The notes: generated by a model from the sequence alone, not told the origin. Positions 39,821-49,249 are shown, counted from the stretch's first letter. The stretch is 64,000 nucleotides of DNA from Cololabis saira (GCF_033807715.1 NC_084607.1:1599199-1663198); one strand, 5' to 3'. Numbers and translations are program-made.

Positions 39821-42800
39821 GTTTCTTTCTAAATATTGTTTCTATGACATGTATTAGTTTTTATTGTCATTTGTTGCTTTTATTCCTTGTGTTCCTTCAG
39901 AGCAGCTGGTGAATTTACATTTATAAATGTTCATAAATGCACATTATTGTATTATTGTCCCTCTATAACAAATACATGAGAAATTAAATGAAATGAAATG
40001 AAATGAAATAAAATTAAATTAAATGGACCCGGGTCGGTACCTCCTCTGGAAAACACCGTCGGCTTCAGGTCCAAACTGCTGCTGACCTGCAGGACAAAAA
40101 CACATTCAGGACAGAAACCACATTCAGGACCAAAACCACATTCAGAACCAGGACCGGGACCAGGAACAAACATTCAGGACCAGGTCCAGGTCCAGCACCA
40201 GGACCAGAACTGACCTGGCTGGAGTAAACCGGGACCGGAACCACCTCCGACGGGTCCAGGACTCTCCTGCGTTTCGGGGCCGGAACCTGAAACAGAGAAA
40301 TAATAATAATATTAGCACTGGCGTCTTTGCATTAGGGGCCGGTGCACGGCCCCACCAGAGTGCGCTGCTGCGCAGGGGAACATTATGTGTCATTAAACAA
40401 GTTCATAATAAATTTGTCTCCAATTAAATGTCTGCAGTTTTCATTTGATGCAACTTAGTTTCATCTGCTGACACTTTTTGTAGTGTAACTGTGTGTAAAT
40501 AGTTCTGCCTGATCCAGCCTCCTCTGTTTCCGCTCGGTGGGACACCGCGGAGATGTCCCCTCTGCCTGTGATGTTGTGAACCGGTGAAATGAACTGGTGA
40601 ACTGCTGCGCGCGCCTGCGCGTGTACAGCGCACACTAGTGCTGGGCGGTATACCGGTTCATACCGAATACCGGTGTTTATTTTTCTTATGATATGAATGT
40701 TTCATATACCGTAATACCGGTGAGTAGCGTGCACAACGTTGGGAACGTAGCGCCGCTGGACATTGTTTGTGAGGGGACTGTTTAGCAGCAGTGATGCACC
40801 GATTGTTCGGTAACCAAAATTGTTCGGCCGAAAATGGTAAAAAAACACTTTGGGTGTTCGGTGGAATAAGTGGGAAAAAAACGAACAATTAATAACGGCG
40901 TTGTAAAATAAGGAAATAGACTGGCCGCTCCGTAACGGTTGCACCACAAACATAAATCGTTGGCCAACCAAAAAGTAACCACATGAGAATTTTACCAACA
41001 TTCACCAGGAGGTGGAACCAAAACTACATAATGCTGGAAATTAAAACATGTTCAGTTTTTTATGTTCAATAAATATTTTCTACCTTGTAATTTTGTAAAA
41101 GATTTTTTTCTTTGAAAAGCCTAAATCAAATTTATTTGATTTGATTTGACAGTAAAATAGGCCATTCTAAGCCAATTTACTGCAGCAATTCCTTTCCAAA
41201 TCATTAGAAAATGTGGTTAACACCCAGTTGTGCATGAAAAAAAAAAATAACGTGAAACCGATATCATTTTGAAAAATAACGTGATATAAATTTTTGGTCC
41301 ATACCGCCCAGCACTAGCGCACACATTAGCTTAGACCGTGGGGCCGGGAGCTCAGGGCCCCAGAGCGCCTCTCATTGGCTGCTCTGAAGCAAAGGTGGGC
41401 TCTGCACATGCCATGCTAGCTCGGCTAATGCCGTCTATGGCTAATACGTACTTTGATTGATAGGTGACGTTTCATTCTTTCAAAATGAATGAAGTTGACT
41501 ATTTGGTGATTGTGCGATTTAGCACTTTATCAATTGAGCAGAAGTTGGAAATAAAACGTTTGGGACCACAAGCCGGAAAAGACAAAACGAGGACATTTAA
41601 TAAGGATTATCATTCCTCTTCAAGAAGTGATCGTCAACGGTGAGTCTAACAGATTTTTTTATAGTGGAACTGACCATGTACTTATATTCTTTGAATTATA
41701 GTGGACTTTGTGTAATGCGCAACTGGCGATACATGTGTGGTAGGGCTGGGTGATATGGACCAAAAGTCATATCTCGATATTTTCTAGCTGAATGACGATA
41801 CTCGATATATATCTATATTTTTTCTGTGACATAATTGGGGTTTCCCCCAAAGCATTATAGCAAAGCATCTCTGTTAGCATCTCTGTTAGCATCTCTGTTA
41901 GCATCTCTGTTAGCATCTCTGTTAGCATCTCTGTTAGCATCTCTGTTAGCTTCATTTCTTAAAAAAACAGTCAGTTTTAATACAAAGCCTCGTGCCAAAT
42001 GTCACACAGGTTCCTTTATTAACAGAGGTCTGCACAATATCAACATGTATAAAACAAATGAAATAAAAATAAACTGCCTGCATATATAGAATAAAAATGC
42101 TTCTTGAATAAAATAAAACAAATATCCCTTTCCTGCATAACAATTAAATTAAAATACACTGTAATTAATACAATGTAGACAGTAACAGGCAGACTTTTCC
42201 ACTGAGGTTGACAGTTGTGCAAATAACAAAACATTTGTGCAAATCTCAAATAAAATATTCATGTCAATTTCTCACAAAATAAGCTATATCAAAATCATAA
42301 AAAAAAAATAAAAAAAATTTAAATCGATATAAACGATATTGTCTCGTACCATATCGTGTTTGAAAATATATCGATATATATTAAAATCTCCATATATCGC
42401 CCAGCCCTAATGTGTGGGTGTGGGGGGGGGCTCCCCGACGCTGATGGAGCTGTTCACCTGTCTGTGGTGCTGAAATGGCTGTTTGGCTGTGGTAAACTGT
42501 GTGTGGAGGCTTTGTATATTAATTGCTGTGTATTGTATGTGCACGTACACGCCATGCTCGTGCTCCACGATCTGTTCTCTCTCCGTTTTTAAAAGAAATC
42601 TAAAAGTAAATCTACTGTGTACATATTTATAAAATCCCCTGCTACATGACGGAGTTACTGGGAGGACTGGATGAATGATCGTACGTATTTGTATGTTTGA
42701 TTGTCTGTATTGAAAAAAGAGAAAGCAAGTATAACAAAAAAGATTCAGGACTAAACTGATGGAACGTTGTGTTTCTGTGAAAGGAATCAGTTTATGGAAC

Positions 42801-43617
42801 AATCTGAATAAAGAATAAAGAAAACAAAGAATCAAATCAAACATTACATTCAAAAGAACAATTAAAGGAAATAGAATGAAATATGTTAGTTAGTTTGATT
42901 GACGTCCCCATCGTCATTAAAGGTTTAAACATGGTTTGTTGTTGCTGAATGGAATTAACTGAATTGTAACTAAAAGGAATGTCTGTGTTTGTGTCGCCGG
43001 CAGATATTTTAGTTTATTTTTATTTTATCAATGAATGAAATAAAGAATACATAAATAAAAGATTGTAATGTCTATAGTTTTCATTTTCCTCACGGCACCA
43101 CATTGTAAATGTCACTTTTCCCCCAAAAGCCTTCAATATGTTACTTTGGGGGAAACATTCATACATTACATATTATTAACAATGTCTGATTGGTCTTAAT
43201 TATATACGTTTATCTTAATGGTTATGTATGAATAAACTAAACTTGAAACCCCAGACCTGTTTTGAATGAATGAATGAATGAATGAATGAATGAATGAATG
43301 GTTTATTTCGGACAGAATACATTGAAACATTTACATGTTCGTTTCACAAATAAAATAAAAGGTAAATAGAAATGTCCGAAAAAGGAGTAGGCTGAAGCCG
43401 AGGGCTTATTATCGCCTATCCTGTGCAGTGTATATCATTCGATGGATGATAATACACAAATAAGAAAAGAAATATATAAAAAGAAAACAAAGAGAAACTG
43501 TCATTGCATTATATTATATAAAAATAGTAAAACCAATAATGCAAAAAGGGGTATATAGTGGTGCTATTTTCATGTTAATCTATATTATTTTTCTGTATCC
43601 TTTATTTGAACATGGTT

Positions 43618-43668
<51 letters not shown>

Positions 43669-44928
43669 GTACGTACATACAGACAAGTAAAAATAAAAAA
43701 CAGTGCAATATTCATAAATAAAAAACAAAAGCAAGTCAACAACGTCACATCAACCAAAACATGTTCAAAAGGATTAGGAAGTCGTAGATTTATGGAACTA
43801 ACTCTTATTTATTTATTATCATCGTCAGCACTTTTACTAAATCTTATCCCAATGTAGAATAACTTTAACCAAAAGAGAAACTATTGTATTTTAACTTTAA
43901 TGCACTGCAAAAACTCAGAATCTTACCAGGAATATTTGTCTTATTTCTAGTTAAAATGTCTCATTTTTAGTCAAAAAATGTCATTACACTTAAAACAAAA
44001 GTCATTACCAGAAAAATAACTTATTTGACAATTTTCACCTGATTCAAGTAAATTTTCACCTGAAATAAGTAGAAAAATCTGCCAGTGGAACAAGATTTAT
44101 CTTCTCATTACAAGCAAAATAATCTTGTTCCACTGGCAGATTTTTCTACTTATTTCAAGTGAAAATCTACTTGAAACAGGTGAAAATTGTTGTTTTTTCC
44201 AGTGATGAGTCTTGTTTTAAGTGGAATGAGATTTTTTTTTACTAAAAATGAGACATTTTAACTAGAAATAAGACAAATATTCTTAAGATTTTGAGTTTTT
44301 GCAGTGTGTAAATATTTTGCTATTGCTGTACTTTCAGTATTAATACTTATGTAAATAAATATAAAGATGGATTCTTTATATCTTTTCTTAAATATAATCA
44401 CATTTGAGCTGTTTTATTTCCACATTGTTCCATAGTTTTACTCCGCAGACTGAAATACAGAGGCACTTTACATAAATCATCATGTTTTTAAGGTCCTACA
44501 GTCACAAACTACGTAGTTTAGTTTAGTTTTCCGACTCAGTTAATCCGTAGATTTGTCTTAAAAGTTAAGAAACTAAAACAGTAAAGGCGGATTTATGGTT
44601 CCGCGTTACATCGACGCAGAGCTACGCCGTAGGTATGGCTTACAGTGCGCGTCGCCGCTCTGCGTTGGTGTAACGCGGAACCATAAATCAGCCTTAACAG
44701 TAACGGCTGCGCTTTTATTGTGAAGGTCTGCCGGTGAACGCCAACGATCAGGATTTCAGAGGAATAAGCCGCTTCTGTAGCTTAACGACTCAAATGTTCA
44801 CTTTAACTTCAAACGTGGTTCATTAAAAAAGTGTTTTAATCTCTCCCTCGCCTCGTAATTTGCCGCTAAATGGTTTTAATCGTCGATAAAAGCGGCGGAT
44901 CTGTCAAAACTCTTACCGTTTCCGCCAT
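32086..44928 (-). CDS. nfatc2ip: NFATC2-interacting protein NIP45 (complete coding region, 9 exons)
   Basis: Nuclear RENi-family protein (Rad60-Esc2-NIP45) with two SUMO-like domains; in mammals it modulates NFAT-driven transcription and SUMO-dependent genome maintenance. Coding exons (minus, 5' to 3'): 44917-44928, 40215-40286, 40041-40086, 37718-37847, 36611-36694, 34565-34835, 33594-33738, 32321-32412, 32086-32238. Phases agree at all eight junctions; the sum is 1005 nt (334 aa plus stop). Landmarks: MAET-V start, KRRRVLDPSEVVPVPVYSS near the N-terminus, EVNKKL and LKIRC in exon 6, SUMO-like domain 1 over exons 6-8 (LGIADIIECVV), SUMO-like domain 2 over exons 8-9 ending EDGDIVEVW. Each matches mammalian NFATC2IP as I remember it, but the acidic N-terminal region is shorter (mammals about 419 aa). 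Confidence 0.92.
32321..32412 (-). CDS. nfatc2ip: nfatc2ip exon 8
   Basis: Completes E at the junction, then CVVMAADQSSITVRLQGKD and RASTQQFSISR. It links the two SUMO-like domains and starts the second. Acceptor CTCCAG, donor GTGGGT. Phase 1 in, 0 out. Confidence 0.92.
32425..33160. repeat. Low-complexity T/A-rich DNA with CCTGGACCTGG tracts (intron 7)
   Basis: Starts with CCTGGA units (32440-32490) then four cycles of a motif GAATGAGTGTATGCATGACC(T/A)GGAAC, each followed by T-rich filler (about 32593, 32788, 32985, 33130). This suggests an old diverged tandem repeat of about 190 bp. Confidence 0.6.
33170..33593 (-). repeat. Array of 12 copies of the nfatc2ip exon 7 donor junction
   Basis: Units of 31-38 bp: GATGATGTCAG(T/C)GATGCCCCGCCCCCT preceded by CTACGACTCACC or CTCACC. 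On the minus strand each unit is GACATCATCG|GTGAGT (or GTGAGG), that is the last 17 nt of exon 7 plus its 5' splice site. Twelve copies follow the real exon edge at 33594; one (near 33279) has CAACG and a damaged donor. The exon copies read GGGGCATC where the true exon reads CTGGGCATC. Confidence 0.93.
33594..33738 (-). CDS. nfatc2ip: nfatc2ip exon 7 (SUMO-like domain 1)
   Basis: Encodes STRLSDVLRQLSIILDVPPP, RLLLLKGDEELVATATVL and EAGLGIADII. Mammalian counterpart: LGVSPSRILLLF...LKLGVADIIDCVVL as I recall. Acceptor TTCCAG, donor GTGAGT at 33588-33593. Phase 0 in, 1 out. Confidence 0.94.
33835..34090. repeat. AT-rich intron sequence with (AT)n
   Basis: (AT)n at about 33910-33942 and TATATA/ATGTATGT tracts; no coding signal. 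Confidence 0.8.
34096..34430. mobile_element. Palindromic element with AATAAAGTCGTAA repeats, copy 2
   Basis: Starts ACGGAGTATAAGGGCCAAAC and ends TTTGGCCCTAATACT. Left arm ATTACGAGAATAAAGTCGTA, right arm TACGACTTTATTCTCGTAAT. Same family as 24797-25315. Inserted in nfatc2ip intron 6. Confidence 0.78.
34565..34835 (-). CDS. nfatc2ip: nfatc2ip exon 6
   Basis: Encodes SEVNKKLRAVSSVLSPEPEP, a Ser-rich stretch, LDIVDIVDVEDVEDVEDVS, then IPLKIRCRTDVHKIPVVP, which opens SUMO-like domain 1. The acidic I/V-D/E run (IVDIVDVEDVEDVEDV) looks like a SUMO-interacting motif cluster, but is also a 9-bp DNA repeat (GTGGACGTG). Acceptor CCCCAG, donor GTGCGT. Phase 2 in, 0 out. Confidence 0.9.
34878..36320. 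repeat. 20-bp minisatellite (GAATAACGTCAAAATTTCGT), about 72 copies
   Basis: Nearly every unit is exactly 20 bp. Variant patterns repeat with an offset of 440 bp: AAAACTTCGT at 35321 and 35761, GAACAACGTC at 35011 and 35451, showing a 22-unit higher-order duplication. The unit resembles GAGAATAAAGTCGAAATTTCG found elsewhere in the window. In nfatc2ip intron 5. Confidence 0.95.
36359..36592. repeat. AGGACATGATG/AGGACATGAGG minisatellite
   Basis: About 19 copies of a 12-bp unit GGACATGAGGA / GGACATGATGA, ending beside the exon 5 donor. Open in all minus frames; not coding. Confidence 0.93.
36611..36694 (-). CDS. nfatc2ip: nfatc2ip exon 5
   Basis: Encodes EDAARCPSPPPPESPVLIQS and RRVARKI, joining to S-EVNKKL of exon 6. 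Short Pro-rich, basic linker. Acceptor TCTCAG, donor GTGAGA. Phase 2 in, 2 out. Confidence 0.82.
36695..36813 (-). repeat. Duplicated mini-intron with a 17-nt fused exon
   Basis: Minus strand: at 36781-36785 CTCAG, then 17 nt (36764-36780) made of exon 5 start and exon 4 end, GGAGGACGGAGACACAC, then a donor GTATGT (36758-36763), then 69 nt of intron ending in the true exon 5 acceptor. The sequences match the true exon 4 donor (37706-37740) and exon 5 acceptor (36689-36726), so intron 4 itself was tandemly duplicated across GGAGGAC shared by both exons. Confidence 0.85.
36834..37110. repeat. (GATGAACG)n minisatellite
   Basis: About 34 copies of the 8-bp unit GGATGAAC with some 7-bp (CGATGAA) units; in nfatc2ip intron 4. 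Confidence 0.96.
37111..37651. mobile_element. Non-autonomous DNA transposon (GGGCCCT termini)
   Basis: Begins CGGGCCCTCGCGCCTGCAG and ends GGCACCGTCAGTGCTTGGGCCCT. The ends share GGGCCC but are not long inverted repeats. The internal part has CACTTCCTGTT and GACTTCCTGTTGGGTTTGGG, seen in many fish genomes. I suspect an ISL2EU/IS4EU-type element but cannot prove it. The insert splits the larger copy of intron 4. Confidence 0.5.
37718..37847 (-). CDS. nfatc2ip: nfatc2ip exon 4
   Basis: Encodes DPGVQDGDEDSLWWDVSSRL, KTASTYISDSEDSDLELIGG and RRRT. SDSEDSDLELI is an acidic Ser-rich patch typical of CK2 sites and SUMO-interacting motifs. Donor GTATGT, acceptor TCTCAG. Phase 1 in, 2 out. Confidence 0.85.
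37871..37987. repeat. CCTGGTCCTGGACC repeat
   Basis: Imperfect 6-bp units (CCAGGA, CCTGGT, CCCGGT) next to the exon 4 acceptor; self-complementary like the 12838-13622 array. Confidence 0.85.
38352..38512. repeat. (CTTC)n microsatellite
   Basis: About 40 pure CCTT units, then a diverged CT-rich tail to 38590. Confidence 0.97.
38795..39030. repeat. GTTAGCATCTCT minisatellite in the hAT-like element
   Basis: Nineteen or so copies of the 12-bp unit; the sister element at 41741 has only seven (41871-41950), so copy number changed after transposition. Confidence 0.93.
39497..40034. other. nfatc2ip intron 3 remainder with (TG)n
   Basis: A (GT)n tract of about 34 units at 39751-39820 and an AAATGAAATG tract near 39975-40025. 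No other feature recognised. Confidence 0.7.
40041..40086 (-). CDS. nfatc2ip: nfatc2ip exon 3
   Basis: Encodes VSSSLDLKPTVFSRG in 46 nt. The mammalian counterpart is VKSSLRLIPDDLS as I recall. Acceptor CTGCAG, donor GTACCG. Phase 0 in, 1 out. Confidence 0.85.
40215..40286 (-). CDS. nfatc2ip: nfatc2ip exon 2
   Basis: Encodes VPAPKRRRVLDPSEVVPVPV and YSSQ. The KRRRVLDP...VPVYS motif is well conserved (RRRRLVLDPGEAPLVPVYSG in mammals as I recall) and includes a basic NLS-like patch. Acceptor TTTCAG, donor GTCAGT. Phase 0 at both ends. Confidence 0.9.
40636..41316. mobile_element. Non-autonomous hAT element with perfect 8-bp TSD
   Basis: Termini TAGTGCTGGGCGGTATACC and ...GGTCCATACCGCCCAGCACTA (TIR of 15 bp TAGTGCTGGGCGGTAT). 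Flanked by GCGCACAC on both sides (40628-40635, 41317-41324). 681 bp, no transposase. In nfatc2ip intron 1. Confidence 0.92.
41741..42409. mobile_element. Non-autonomous hAT element with perfect 8-bp TSD
   Basis: Termini TAGGGCTGGGTGATATGGACC and ATATCGCCCAGCCCTA. Flanked by ATGTGTGG at 41733-41740 and 42410-42417. Close relative of the 38053-39496 element, including AATTGGGGTTTCCCCCAAAG and the GTTAGCATCTCT array (seven units here). 669 bp. Confidence 0.92.
42418..43260. other. nfatc2ip intron 1 sequence, no feature recognised
   Basis: Moderately AT-rich; ORFs here are short and show no family motifs. Confidence 0.4.
43262..43480 (-). mobile_element. 3' end of a non-LTR element with (GAAT)n tail
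   Basis: (GAAT)n at 43265-43301 followed by GGTTTATTTCGGACAGAATAC and ATGTCCGAAAAAGGAGTAGG. Read on the minus strand this is a LINE 3' UTR running into a (CATT)n tail, a common fish pattern. 5'-truncated. Confidence 0.55.
43621..43665. repeat. (AT)n microsatellite
   Basis: Pure AT run followed by ACGTACGTAC. Confidence 0.95.
43902..44309. mobile_element. Foldback palindromic element (CACTGCAAAAACTCA ends)
   Basis: Termini CACTGCAAAAACTCAGAATCT and AGATTTTGAGTTTTTGCAGTG are inverted. Arms include GTCTTATTTCTAGTTAAAATG and its complement, and the centre CTGCCAGTGGAACAAGAT repeats inverted around 44100-44120. Whole element about 405 bp, no ORF. Confidence 0.8.
44585..44698. mobile_element. Palindromic MITE (GATTTATGGTTCCGCGTT), copy 2
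   Basis: AGGCGGATTTATGGTTCCGC ... GCGGAACCATAAATCAGCCT with TAA on both flanks (TAA-AGGC ... GCCT-TAA). The cleanest of the five copies. 218 bp upstream (5') side of it lies nfatc2ip exon 1. Confidence 0.82.
44917..44928 (-). CDS. nfatc2ip: nfatc2ip exon 1 (12 coding bases)
   Basis: ATGGCGGAAACG followed by donor GTAAGA; encodes MAET, joining V of exon 2 in frame. Mammalian protein begins MAEPV as I recall. The ATG context GAAAATGGCGG is good for initiation. This start is inferred from the fit of the donor and phase, since four codons alone are weak evidence. Confidence 0.75.
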
Positions 44929-45030
44929 TTTCGTTTTCTCTCGTTGGCGCTTCTGCCGCGTTCACGGACCGGCGGATTTACCGGCTCCTCTTCCTCCGAT
45001 CTGACCGGTGTTGCGTTCAAGTCCATGAAA
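44929..45030 (-). promoter_or_regulatory. nfatc2ip: nfatc2ip 5' UTR / promoter region
   Basis: GC-richer stretch with TTCCGGT-like ETS sites on the minus strand (around 44965-45005: CGGAGGAAGAGGAGCCGG) typical of TATA-less housekeeping promoters. The exact start site is not visible. Confidence 0.35.
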
Positions 45031-45265
45031 TATATAAGGGAAATCTGTTGGGAATAATATGTTTTGAGAACTTTTATCGAAATACATTTGTAGTTATAAC
45101 TGAAATATCAACGAATACCAAAACAAACAGGAAAAATATATTTTTTAGATATATTTATTGAGGGCAATGATAAAAAATAAGATTTACAATAACAATAGAA
45201 ATATCAATATTTACCACTTTTTTTTTTACTTTTCAGAACAATAATTAAACAAAAATAAATAAATA

Positions 45266-45296
<31 letters not shown>

Positions 45297-45658
45297 TAAA
45301 CGTTATTCGTTTTTCAGTTTAGTATTTCTTTTGTACATTGCTCATTTTTTATATTGTTCTTTTTTTATTATTTAGCTATTTATTGGTTATTTTTATTTTT
45401 CCTTTTTAGATATACTTTTTTATACCCTTTTCATACTTCGTGTGTATTGTGTAAAATTGTTGAGAGTGTGTATGTTTGCTGCTGCACAAGTACATTTCTC
45501 CTCTGTGGGATTAATAAAGTTTATTCTATTGTATTGTATTCTAATAATAATAATGATAATAATAACTATATATATATAAATACAACACACCCCTCTCCAC
45601 TCCCTCCCTCATATAGTCAGTACATTACATCATTCAAAATCATTTAGCTTCTTTTCAC
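45031..45658. other. AT-rich spacer
   Basis: (AAT)n at 45265-45297, a possible LINE-tail fragment with CTCCTCTGTGGGATTAATAAAG near 45498-45520, no gene. Confidence 0.5.
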
Positions 45659-45804
45659 ATATAGATAGATAGATAGATAGATAGATATGCTTTATTCCAG
45701 ACTCAAGGTCCATACAAAAATACAATCAAAAGACACACAGTACAAAAAAGATTAAAAAACACAAAGATAAAAAAAATAGTCTAATGACTCATTTTAAGAG
45801 ACAC

Positions 45805-47796
45805 TTATACCAGTGTTCCCAAAACTGAGACGTGCATGGTCTGTTGGGCATACCAATAGGACAGGATTCTGACTATGTAATTAGGGACACCTGCTGCACC
45901 CAATTCTTTAAATAATTTCCCATGATTCACCCGGTCAAATGCCTTAGACGCATCTAAAAAACACATAAAAACAGATGAATTTTTTCTCTTATAGTTACTC
46001 AGCAGTTCCTTTAAAACATATATACACATATCTGTACCGTGTCTCGGTTTAAAACCAAATTGATTATCTGTAGAAATAATCAATTCATTAATTCTCTCCA
46101 GGAGAATTTGTTCAACAACTTTCGACAATATATTAGCAAGAGCGATAGGTCTATAGTTATCTGAGCAACCCACTTTTCCTGCTTTATCCTTAACCACAGG
46201 AACCAGCAGCACTGTCATCATAGAGTCTGGAAGAAACCCATGGACCATGACGGCAGTGAAGCATAGGGCAAGAAGTGGAGCTAACCTTGAACTTGCAAAT
46301 TTAAGATGTTCAGCAGAGACAGAATCCATACCTGTTGTTTTATTAACTGATAAGTTTTTAATCGCTTGAGAAACCTCATGAGACTTGATTGAATCTACAT
46401 TTTCAACATTAGCTACTTGATAGCCTTTAGACCGAACACAGTTAAACAATTTACTATAATGCTGTCGCCAGAGCTCAACAATAGCATTTGCACCAGAGAC
46501 TCCATCTACTATACATGGTAAGGAGGGTTTGCTGTTACTAATGTGTTTCACCTCTTTCCAGAAAGCTTTATTATTATTTAAAAGTTTCTTGGCCATAGAA
46601 TCAGCCCTCAAACATTGCTCGTTTTTACTAATGAAACGTATTGCATATTTATATTTTGCATTTGTACTCTTCTTATATTCAAAAATGGGCCCCTGTCTTG
46701 GTTTACCAGCCATTGCCCAAGATTTAGTAGCCTCACGAGCCTCAGCATAGAATTCAGCCACATAAGTATTCCAACCAGGCCGGGCTTTTCCTCTCTTTTT
46801 ACATTTAAGGTGAGGCTTACTAGCTTCAAGTAAAGCTGAGACAATATCTGTATACAGTGCAGAAATATCTGTTCTATGTTTGATGTTTGTACAATTACTG
46901 TTTTTACACATGAGTGCCTCTCTAGACAGATATATATTGCTCAATAATTGATCAGCATATTCACAATAGGAAGCAATGTCTTCACATGAAAGAGAGGACC
47001 AGTCCAAGTTACCAAGATTAGAGTTATTTTCACATTTTACAGTTGCAGGTATGTACTCAGATCTAATAACCATTTTTACAGGAATGTGATCAGAAGTAGA
47101 TACATCATATAAGATTTCCATGTGTGCCAAAGATGCGTGAGCATCAGCTGTAGAGAGGCAATGGTCTAACCAAGACGTGGTGTGCCAGGCCTCACTTATA
47201 TGTGTATAGCTTTCGGCTGGCAAGAACTCTCTGCTAGAAAGTATTAAATTATTATCTCTACAGAGATGATTTAGGTGATTAGCAAAAATTGACCTCTTGT
47301 CTGAAATGTCTGCATTCATATCCCCAACAATAAAAATATTTGTGAAACACTCATTTTGTAAATAGGAACTAATAAAGGCAAGTTTATTTACATAGTCTTC
47401 TTCATTATGATGGCATTCATATGGAGTGTAGATATTTAAAATGATAAATTCCTTATCACGCTGTGTCAAATGTATAGCAATACACCAGTCCACACCAAGC
47501 CTAACGACATTTATCGCTGAGTCCAGTTTCTTATTCCACAGAATTGCCACACCTCCTGGAATTCTGCCCCGTTTTATACCCAGGCTGAGGTCAGTGGTTG
47601 ACTCTCCAACACCATGAAAATTGTCACTGATGGAGTTTAGTCCCTTTAAATCCTGCTTTGCTAGGAACGTTTCCTGTAGGCACAGAATGTCACAGTGCTC
47701 CAACAACTGATCGACAATAATGCGGCGAGCTTTATCCTCAGCACTTTGACCTAAGCGCAGGCCACGACAGTTGTATGACAGGACGCTTATATCCAT
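45805..47796 (-). pseudogene. LINE ORF2: endonuclease and truncated reverse transcriptase
   Basis: 663 codons from MDISVLSYNCRGL. The endonuclease domain is complete (CDILCLQETFL, GDMNADISD, WLDHCLST, STSDHIPVKM). The RT domain has SDNYRPIALANILSKVVEQI, NQFGFKPRHGTDMCI and FLDASKAFDRVNH but breaks off after YWYAQQTMHVSVLGTL, before the catalytic YxDD. Cannot support retrotransposition itself. Confidence 0.85.
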
Positions 47797-47803
47797 AGCA
47801 ACA

Positions 47804-49138
47804 TCAGACTTGGGCGTTCATGCCAATAGCGAGCACACTCGTAGCCCCAGCAAATAGAGTAGCCGCATTAGCACTAGCACCAATGACTCCAGCTTTACGT
47901 GGTTCATAAAAACGCCGCACATACGCTCCCTCCGGCCAGAGCTCTGGGTTGTACATATCACCAACTTCTTTGCATTCAGCGGATATTTTAAACGATGCGT
48001 ATCTGTTGTTTACAGTAACAATCCTTTCACATGACACATCACGTCCAAGTTTATTCTCAAGATGAGCGCGCAGTATTTCAGCGTCTATGTCGGGTGAAAA
48101 CCTAGTTGCAAAGACACTCACCCGTTTAGTTGTTATCATCTTGATGTTTCCTGCAGCTCCAGTGCCCACAATAGTTTTGCCAGCTTTCTTCTGTCCCAAC
48201 ACAGATTTGCCGGTGCGTAATCCCTGTTGGGCATCCTCTGTGCGCTTCCGTTGCCCCTTTTTCACAACTTGGCTCCACTTTGGAGACCCAGGCGAGTGCG
48301 TCGTTAATCCAGAGCTAACTGCTGGTGTAGCACTCTCCACTGTTAGAAGCAGCGGTCCCTGTGCCTCTCCTCGGCGTCTGTCATCTGAAGTTTCAGTCAC
48401 CTCCGTTGAGCCGTCAGCGCTTCCAACAGCCGCTGAGTTGGTAGCATTCTCTGCGTCCAGCCGCCTCACCGGCGCAACGAAGCCAGCACGGCCGTGGTCA
48501 GCGTGCTGCTCCAGGGCACAAACCCGACGGTTCACGTCCGCCATGACTGCACGCAAACCTTCGCTCGTTTCAGTCTGCAGGTGTAACGCATGTTTCATGG
48601 CAGATACCTCAGTGTGTAGCTGCTCTACTTTTCGGAGCAAGCCGCAGACGTCCATGTTAGTAAAAGTCACAGGTGGCAGCTCATCCAAATAGTGAGATAC
48701 AAATCTCGGAACATTATCTCCGCACTCATTCAACACTTTGAGACAGCTCTTGATGTTATTGGCGTCTTTTTGTGTTCCTTTGTGTGATATGTTCCGTTGC
48801 GTGGTAGGACAGAGTTCAAACAGCATTTTCTTTGAAGCCTCTATCCAATCTGAGCCGAAGCTGTTGGCAGCTAACAGGATAATCTCATCCTGACTTAATG
48901 TTCTTATTTTCATAGTAAGGAAGTGTAAAAGTTCATCTTCCACTATGACTTTGCCATCAACAGTCTTGTATATTTCTGGTTTTAATCGAGCTCTGGCAAA
49001 CACTGGAGCACCTAAGGAGCATGCTGCTGTGACGTCCGCCATTGATTGATCTAGAGCTAGAGAGTTCATAGAGAGTATACATATCAATACTGGAGCAAAT
49101 GAATAATAAAGTAAATAATCAAGTCCTGAAAAACACAT
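47804..49138 (-). CDS. LINE ORF1 protein
   Basis: An open frame of 444 codons; the more likely start is the internal Met of MADVTAACSLG near 49042. Contains a predicted helical region (LLRKVEQLHTEVSAMKHALH) resembling a coiled coil, a Ser/Arg-rich middle, and a C-terminal RRM-like segment (RVSVFATRFSPDIDAEILRA, VSCERIVTVNNRYASFKI). This architecture, coiled coil then RNA-binding fold, fits ORF1 chaperones of LINEs. No zinc knuckles seen. Confidence 0.7.
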   Translation of the reverse strand: MCFSGLDYLLYYSFAPVLICILSMNSLALDQSMADVTAACSLGAPVFARARLKPEIYKTVDGKVIVEDELLHFLTMKIRTLSQDEIILLAANSFGSDWIEASKKMLFELCPTTQRNISHKGTQKDANNIKSCLKVLNECGDNVPRFVSHYLDELPPVTFTNMDVCGLLRKVEQLHTEVSAMKHALHLQTETSEGLRAVMADVNRRVCALEQHADHGRAGFVAPVRRLDAENATNSAAVGSADGSTEVTETSDDRRRGEAQGPLLLTVESATPAVSSGLTTHSPGSPKWSQVVKKGQRKRTEDAQQGLRTGKSVLGQKKAGKTIVGTGAAGNIKMITTKRVSVFATRFSPDIDAEILRAHLENKLGRDVSCERIVTVNNRYASFKISAECKEVGDMYNPELWPEGAYVRRFYEPRKAGVIGASANAATLFAGATSVLAIGMNAQV

Positions 49139-49249
49139 TCATTAATGCAGTACATCAGGGGCCTCATGTACTAAGACTTGCGTGGATTTCCTACTGAAAC
49201 ATGGCGTACGCTTAAATCCAGAAAACGTCCTACGCACAAAGAAATCCAG

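Larger units (their letters stand above)
45660..49142 (-). mobile_element. Two-ORF non-LTR retrotransposon, internally deleted
   Basis: Minus-strand element with ORF1 (49138-47804), ORF2 (47796-45805) 7 bp downstream, and a 3' end GAGTCTGGAATAAAGCATATC followed by (TATC)n at 45660-45690. ORF2 stops inside the reverse transcriptase, so the region encoding the YxDD active site and the C-terminus is missing although the 3' tail is present: an internal deletion of roughly 1.5-2 kb is inferred. The clade is not assigned. Confidence 0.75.

Noticed and set aside
48087..48692. 201-aa plus-strand ORF
   Set aside because: Antisense of LINE ORF1; no family motifs.
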